NCBI GenBank assembly: GCA_017440425.1
Contig: JAFSHJ010000034.1
Location: forward strand, 1-5,307
Direction: 5' to 3'
DNA from: Oscillospiraceae bacterium
Lineage (GTDB): Bacteria; Bacillota; Clostridia; Oscillospirales; Ruminococcaceae
Length of the DNA stretch: 5,307 bases
Position numbers and translations under genes: made by a program. The notes below the pieces were generated by a model. The model did no database searches. It was given only the letters and a program-made list of their open reading frames with translations, and was not told the origin of the DNA. Shown here piece after piece: positions 1 through 5,307 of the stretch. The first letter of the stretch is position 1; every line of letters starts with the position of its first letter.

Positions 1-333
1 GAGATAACCGAGCTTGCGGCAAAAATGTATCTCGACCAGTTCAAAAACGAAGATATCGATACGCTCATAATGGGCTGCACCCACTATCCGCTGATAAGAA
101 ACATCATCGGCAGAGTGGTGGGCGAGGACGTGACCCTCATCGACCCGGGTGAGGAGACGGTGAAGAGCCTTAAAACATATATGACAGCCAACGGAATGCT
201 CTCCTCCAACACGGAAAAAGGCACGAGAGCCTATTACGCAAGCGATAACATCGACAGCTTTAAGGGCATTGCCTCCAAGCTGCTGGGCGAAGAGCTGGAA
301 AATTGCTCGGTGGTCAGCGTGGCTGAAAACTGA
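1..333 (+). CDS. murI: Glutamate racemase, C-terminal part (5' end outside window)
   Basis: Glutamate racemase interconverts L- and D-glutamate in the cytoplasm without a cofactor and supplies D-glutamate for peptidoglycan stem peptides. The reading frame is open from the first base and gives 110 residues before TGA at 331-333. The family is usually about 260-270 residues, so roughly the last 40% is present. The diagnostic motif MGCTHYPL is encoded at 70-93; its Cys (codon 76-78) is the second of the two catalytic cysteines and is followed by the conserved His. Downstream, the segment LIDPGEETV (about 139-165) matches the family's conserved Asp-Pro/Ala motif near the C terminus. The first cysteine and the N-terminal Asp/Ser motifs lie outside the window. 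The ATG at 25 is internal, not a start, because the family sequence continues upstream of it. The DUF1934 gene follows after 22 bp in the same direction. Aspartate racemase is a relative but is less likely given this motif. Confidence 0.95.
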   Translation, partial: EITELAAKMYLDQFKNEDIDTLIMGCTHYPLIRNIIGRVVGEDVTLIDPGEETVKSLKTYMTANGMLSSNTEKGTRAYYASDNIDSFKGIASKLLGEELENCSVVSVAEN

Positions 334-355
334 AAATAATATACTTGGAGAAACT

Positions 356-793
356 ATGAAAAAGGACGTAATGTTAGAGATAACGGGCATCCAGAAAATT
401 GACGGCGAAAGCGACAAGGTGGAGCTCACAACAAAGGGGATTTTTTCTAAAACCCACGGCAACTACTACATCAAATACGATGAATCCGAGCTGACGGGCA
501 TGGAAAACGTGACCACGGTGCTTAAGGTGGAGGGCAACAAGCGTGTTACCCTGACAAGAAGCGGCAACCTGCGCTCGCAGATAATTGTTGAGAAGGGCAT
601 GAGACATCAGTGCCTTTACGATTTGGGTTATGCCTCCTGGGTGCTGGGCGTGCTGGGAGATTCCATTGAGCACGAGCTGGACGACAACGGCGGCAACCTC
701 ACCTTCAAATATACTTTGGATGTAAACACAATGGTGACAAGTGAAAACGAAGTTCGTATAAATATCAGAGAGGCAGGAATTCCAAATGCTTAA
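356..793 (+). CDS. DUF1934 (YwiB-like) small beta-barrel protein
   Basis: This 145-residue protein is a full-length member of DUF1934, typified by B. subtilis YwiB, a predicted calycin-like beta barrel of unknown biochemical role. Recognisable family features are the core ESELTGMENVTTVLKVEG (residues about 43-60), then a V-x-L-x-R-x-G segment, EKGMRH (about 79-84), a G-x-x-x-x-x-LGV stretch, and DDNGG followed by alternating beta-type residues near the C terminus. There is no signal peptide or membrane segment, so it is probably cytoplasmic. I chose ATG 356 rather than the in-frame ATG at 269 because 269 lies deep inside murI, while 356 has a GGAG site at 347-350 with a 5-nt spacer and gives the family's normal length. 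The stop overlaps the argS start by 8 bp, so the two are probably translationally coupled. The ywiB-argS order is known from Bacillus, which suggests a conserved but unexplained link to argS. The symbol ywiB is not assigned because orthology was not tested. Confidence 0.9.
   Translation: MKKDVMLEITGIQKIDGESDKVELTTKGIFSKTHGNYYIKYDESELTGMENVTTVLKVEGNKRVTLTRSGNLRSQIIVEKGMRHQCLYDLGYASWVLGVLGDSIEHELDDNGGNLTFKYTLDVNTMVTSENEVRINIREAGIPNA
771..778 (+). promoter_or_regulatory. Ribosome binding site of argS inside the DUF1934 gene
   Basis: The purine-rich AGGCAGGA lies within the last codons of the upstream gene. It leaves 7 nt to ATG 786 and 16 nt to the next in-frame ATG at 795. This spacing favours 786 as the main argS start, although the match to the consensus is imperfect and coupling to the upstream gene's termination probably helps initiation. 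Confidence 0.55.
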
Positions 794-2489
794 CATGACA
801 AATCCTTCGGCCTATGCGTCCGAATCACTGAAGAAAATGATAGAAAAGGCGTTTGCCGCAGCAATGGAAAAGGGCGCTCTCGCAACCGCAGAGATCCCCT
901 ACTTCAACATTGAAGTGCCTGCGGACAGGGCCCACGGAGATTTCTCCTCCAACGCTGCAATGGCATCCGCAAGAGCTTTCCGCAACGCTCCCGTAAAAAT
1001 TGCCGCAGCAATTAAAGATAACATCGATTTTGAAGGCACTCCTTTCTGCAAATGCGAGGTAGCAGGTCCCGGATTCCTCAACTTCTTCCTCAAGGACGAG
1101 TGGTTTGCAGCAACCGTTGCAGCAGTTGCAAAGGGCGGCGAGAGCTACGGCCGCACCGATTACGGAAAAAACGAAAAGGTAATGGTGGAATTCGTCTCCG
1201 CCAACCCCACAGGCCCCATGCACCTTGGCAATGCACGCGGCGGCACATTGGGCGATTGCCTCGCATCCTGCCTTGATGCCAGCGGTCACGACGTTACCCG
1301 CGAATTCTACATCAACGATGCAGGCAACCAGATAGAGCGCTTCGCCATCTCTCTTGAGGCACGCTATCTGCAGATATTCAAGGGCGAAGATGCCGTTGAA
1401 TTCCCCGAAGACGGCTATCACGGCGCAGATATCATTGACCACGCAAAGAATTTTGCCGAGAAAAACGGCGACAAGTTTGTTGAGGCAGCAAGCGAAGACC
1501 GCCGCAAGGCTCTTGTTGAATATGCTCTGCCCCTCAACATTGCAAAAATGGAGAAGGATCTGGAGAAATACCGCATCGTTTACGATGTGTGGTTCCCCGA
1601 AAGCACTCTGCATAAGTCCGGCGCTGTTGCCGAGACTCTCGAAATGTTCGCATCCAGAGGTCTCACCTACGAAAAGGACGGCGCTGTTTGGTATAAAGCC
1701 ACCGAGTTCGGCGGCGAAAAGGACGAAGTTCTCGTTCGTCAGAACGGATATCCCACCTATTTTGCAGTAGATATCGCATACCACATCAACAAGTTCAAGA
1801 CCCGTGAGTTCAACCGTGTCATCAACATTTGGGGTGCAGACCACCACGGTCACGTTGCACGTCTCAAGGGTGCAATGGATGCCGCAGGTCTGGACGGAAG
1901 CAAGCTGGATATCGTGCTGGTTCAGCTGGTCCGCACACTCAGCAACGGCGAAGTTGTGCGCATGAGTAAGCGTACCGGCAAGGCCATCACCCTCACCAAT
2001 CTCATCGAGGAGGTTCCCGTGGATGCAGCACGCTTCTTCTTTGATATGCGTGAGCCGGGCAGCAGCCTGGATTTCGACCTTGAGCTGGCAGCGGAAGAGT
2101 CCTCCCAGAACCCCGTTTATTACGTTCAGTATGCACACGCACGCATCTGCTCCATCCTCAAAAACCTGGCAGCAGCAGGTGTTGAGCCCCGTGAATGCAC
2201 CGACGAAGAACTGCTTGCCCTCAGCAATCCCGCAGAGCGTGAGCTGATCTTCGGTCTGGCACAGTTCCCCCAGGAGATCATCGAGGCCGCAAAGGCATAC
2301 GACCCCGCAAAGATCACCCACTATCTCACCGACGTTGCAACACTTTTCCATAAATTCTATAACACCTGCCGCGTTAAGGGCGAGGAAGAGCCCATTATGC
2401 AGGCAAGAATCGCACTTTGCATGGCAACACGTCAGGTAATTGCAAACGCACTCAAGCTGATAAAGGTTGAGGCACCCGAAGTTATGTAA
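786..2489 (+). CDS. argS: Arginyl-tRNA synthetase (arginine--tRNA ligase)
   Basis: This class Ia synthetase charges tRNA-Arg with arginine using ATP in the cytoplasm. The 567 residues match the usual bacterial length of about 550-580. In order: an N-terminal Add-1 domain (about 10-115) with AHGDFSSNAAM (49-59) and GPGFLNFFL (94-102); the Rossmann catalytic domain with FVSANPTGP and the HIGH-type signature HLGNARG (146-152); EFYINDAGNQIERF (173-186); WGADHHGH (349-356); and the KMSKS-type loop RMSKRTGK (392-399). The C-terminal DALR anticodon-binding helical domain starts near NPVYYVQYAHAR (442-453) and ends in the typical EAPEVM. All expected active-site signatures are present. ATG 786 is preferred over ATG 795 because of the purine-rich site ending at 778. 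The gene overlaps the DUF1934 gene by 8 bp and is followed after 36 bp by the reductase. Its codon use differs from its neighbours: 23 of 27 Arg codons are CGC or CGT, with no TTA or CTA after the first few codons, suggesting high expression. Confidence 0.98.
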   Translation: MLNMTNPSAYASESLKKMIEKAFAAAMEKGALATAEIPYFNIEVPADRAHGDFSSNAAMASARAFRNAPVKIAAAIKDNIDFEGTPFCKCEVAGPGFLNFFLKDEWFAATVAAVAKGGESYGRTDYGKNEKVMVEFVSANPTGPMHLGNARGGTLGDCLASCLDASGHDVTREFYINDAGNQIERFAISLEARYLQIFKGEDAVEFPEDGYHGADIIDHAKNFAEKNGDKFVEAASEDRRKALVEYALPLNIAKMEKDLEKYRIVYDVWFPESTLHKSGAVAETLEMFASRGLTYEKDGAVWYKATEFGGEKDEVLVRQNGYPTYFAVDIAYHINKFKTREFNRVINIWGADHHGHVARLKGAMDAAGLDGSKLDIVLVQLVRTLSNGEVVRMSKRTGKAITLTNLIEEVPVDAARFFFDMREPGSSLDFDLELAAEESSQNPVYYVQYAHARICSILKNLAAAGVEPRECTDEELLALSNPAERELIFGLAQFPQEIIEAAKAYDPAKITHYLTDVATLFHKFYNTCRVKGEEEPIMQARIALCMATRQVIANALKLIKVEAPEVM

Positions 2490-2512
2490 CAAACCCCTGC
2501 AGAACAAATTAC

Positions 2513-2519
2513 AGGAGGG
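2513..2519 (+). promoter_or_regulatory. Strong ribosome binding site of the aldo/keto reductase
   Basis: AGGAGGG stands 6 nt before ATG 2526, close to a perfect Shine-Dalgarno match at good spacing. It fixes the start of the reductase and suggests efficient independent initiation rather than reliance on coupling to argS, whose stop is 23 nt upstream of the site. Confidence 0.85.
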
Positions 2520-2525
2520 AACTTT

Positions 2526-3638
2526 ATGAAGTATAAAGAATGGGAAGCCCTTGGCTCAAAAACATCGCTGCTGGGTTACGGCGGAATGCGTTTTCCCATC
2601 CGTAAGGATAAGAAAATTGCAAGAAGAGCCTCCAAAGCGCTGATAGACAGAGCCTATAAAAACGGCGTAAACTATTTTGACACCGGCTACGGCTACCACG
2701 GGGGAGACTCCGAGGTGTTCTTCGGTGAGGCGCTGTCCCGCTATCCCCGAGAAAGCTACTATATGGCAGACAAGCTCCCTTCCTGGCACGTGAAAGAGCT
2801 TGCAGACGTGGACAAGCTGCTGGAAGAGCAGTTCAGAAGAACGGGTATGGATTACTTCGATTTCTATCTCGTCCATGCCATGAACAACACGTATTTTGAA
2901 AAATTTGAAGAGCTGGGAGTGTTTCCCCGCCTTCGTCAGCTGCAGAAAGAGGGCAAGTTCCGCCGTCTCGGCTTCTCCTTCCACGATACACCGGAGGTGC
3001 TGGAGAAGATAGTTGACAAGTGGAAGCCTGACTTCGTGCAGATCCAGCTCAACTATCTGGATTGGAAGCTCATTGATGCCAAAAAGATGTATGAGATCCT
3101 TGAGACAAGAGATATTCCCGTTGTAATAATGGAACCCGTCCGCGGAGGCAGACTGCAGAACCTGCCAAAGATATTCTCCGATAAGCTGCAGGCGGTCACC
3201 GACGGCAGCAACGCAGCGGTGGCATTCCGTTGGGTGGCACAGCTGAAAAACGTCATCTGCATCCTGAGCGGTATGTCCGACACAGAGCAGGTGGACGACA
3301 ACCTTGCCACCTTCGATCAGCTCAAACCCCTCACCGCAGATGAGCTGCGTGTAACGGAGGAGATAACCGACCGCCTGATGGAGCAGGGAGCAGTACCCTG
3401 CACAGCCTGCAACTACTGCGACGTCTGCCCCAAGCAGATCGAAATTCCAAAAATATTCGCAGCTTTCAACGAATATAAAATCAGCAACGACAGAGAAGCC
3501 TACAAAAACAGCTACAACGATATAGCAGAGGGACACAGAGAGAAGGATTGCGTTGCCTGCGGAAAATGCGTGAAAATGTGTCCGCAGATGATAAACATCC
3601 CCGATATCCTCGCCTATATTGCCGCACGCAGAGCCTGA
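2526..3638 (+). CDS. Aldo/keto reductase with C-terminal 2x[4Fe-4S] ferredoxin-like domain
   Basis: This 370-residue cytoplasmic protein is of the COG1453 type: an AKR TIM barrel followed by a dicluster domain. The barrel (about 1-285) opens with LGYGGMRFP (16-24). The expected catalytic tetrad is intact: Asp52 and Tyr57 in FDTGYGYH, Lys83 in ADKLPS, and His117 in LVHAM. QIQLNYLDW (172-180) and IMEPVRGGRL (201-210) are the usual cofactor-side strands. SGMSDTEQVDDNL (248-260) fits the segment that binds the nicotinamide-nucleotide phosphate in this superfamily. Eight cysteines then form two cluster motifs: C292-x2-C295-x2-C298-x2-C301-P and C342-x2-C345-x2-C348-x3-C352-P. The short spacing in the first motif is family-typical. 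The clusters suggest electron transfer between NAD(P)H and a ferredoxin-like partner or a second substrate, but the substrate cannot be read from the sequence. Strong SD, 36 bp after argS and 35 bp before lepA. Ten of 23 Arg codons are AGA, unlike argS. Confidence 0.94.
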   Translation: MKYKEWEALGSKTSLLGYGGMRFPIRKDKKIARRASKALIDRAYKNGVNYFDTGYGYHGGDSEVFFGEALSRYPRESYYMADKLPSWHVKELADVDKLLEEQFRRTGMDYFDFYLVHAMNNTYFEKFEELGVFPRLRQLQKEGKFRRLGFSFHDTPEVLEKIVDKWKPDFVQIQLNYLDWKLIDAKKMYEILETRDIPVVIMEPVRGGRLQNLPKIFSDKLQAVTDGSNAAVAFRWVAQLKNVICILSGMSDTEQVDDNLATFDQLKPLTADELRVTEEITDRLMEQGAVPCTACNYCDVCPKQIEIPKIFAAFNEYKISNDREAYKNSYNDIAEGHREKDCVACGKCVKMCPQMINIPDILAYIAARRA

Positions 3639-3660
3639 TAAACAGATATCGATAATGTCC

Positions 3661-3666
3661 GGAGGA
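3661..3666 (+). promoter_or_regulatory. Ribosome binding site that fixes the TTG start of lepA
   Basis: GGAGGA leaves 7 nt to TTG 3674. An in-frame TAA at 3653-3655 blocks any earlier start, and the first in-frame ATG at about 3788 would lie inside the conserved GTPase domain. The site and the family alignment together therefore make TTG the start. Confidence 0.85.
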
Positions 3667-3673
3667 ACAGACA

Positions 3674-5307
<1,634 letters not shown>

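Noticed and set aside
269..355. 29-codon N-terminal extension of the DUF1934 gene from ATG 269
   Set aside because: It overlaps murI coding sequence, has no family support, and ATG 356 has its own ribosome site and gives the normal family length.
825..2507. Antisense open frame of about 560 codons over argS
   Set aside because: It mirrors argS in the same codon register, is unusually Cys-rich because sense GCA reads as TGC, and matches no family I recognise. argS itself is certain.
3639..3673. AT-rich palindromic-looking ATATCGAT in the reductase-lepA gap as an operator or terminator
   Set aside because: It is very short, has no stem-loop plus T run, and the similar AGATATCGAT occurs inside murI at 51-60, so it looks like ordinary composition.

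Overview
The window looks like an ordinary housekeeping stretch from a mid-GC anaerobic Bacillota, probably a gut clostridium of the Oscillospiraceae/Ruminococcaceae type. Three things point that way. The ribosome binding sites are strong and GGAGG-like. A DUF1934 (YwiB-like) gene sits directly before argS, an order known from Bacillus subtilis and other Firmicutes. An aldo/keto reductase carries two C-terminal [4Fe-4S] motifs, a feature common in anaerobes. The taxonomic placement is inference; no rRNA or other decisive marker is present.

All five genes lie on the + strand with almost no spacer. They are: the 3' end of glutamate racemase murI (1-333, cut by the window start); a DUF1934 protein (356-793); arginyl-tRNA synthetase argS (786-2489, overlapping the previous gene by 8 bp); a ferredoxin-domain aldo/keto reductase (2526-3638); and elongation factor 4 lepA (3674 onward, TTG start, cut by the window end). 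The gaps are 22, -8, 36 and 35 bp. I see no terminator or convincing promoter between any of them, so one polycistronic transcript is the simplest reading. Every reading frame is intact, and no stretch over 36 bp lacks a gene.

Functionally the set mixes peptidoglycan precursor supply (D-glutamate), tRNA charging, translation under stress (EF4/LepA), a small protein of unknown role and an oxidoreductase of unknown substrate. The genes do not form one obvious pathway. They look like a growth-linked operon with one redox passenger.

I found no mobile element, CRISPR array, RNA gene, repeat family or novel multi-gene system. The points most worth a second look are the reductase placed between two translation genes, the argS codon choice that avoids AGA unlike its neighbours, the 8-bp overlap into argS, and the TTG start of lepA.
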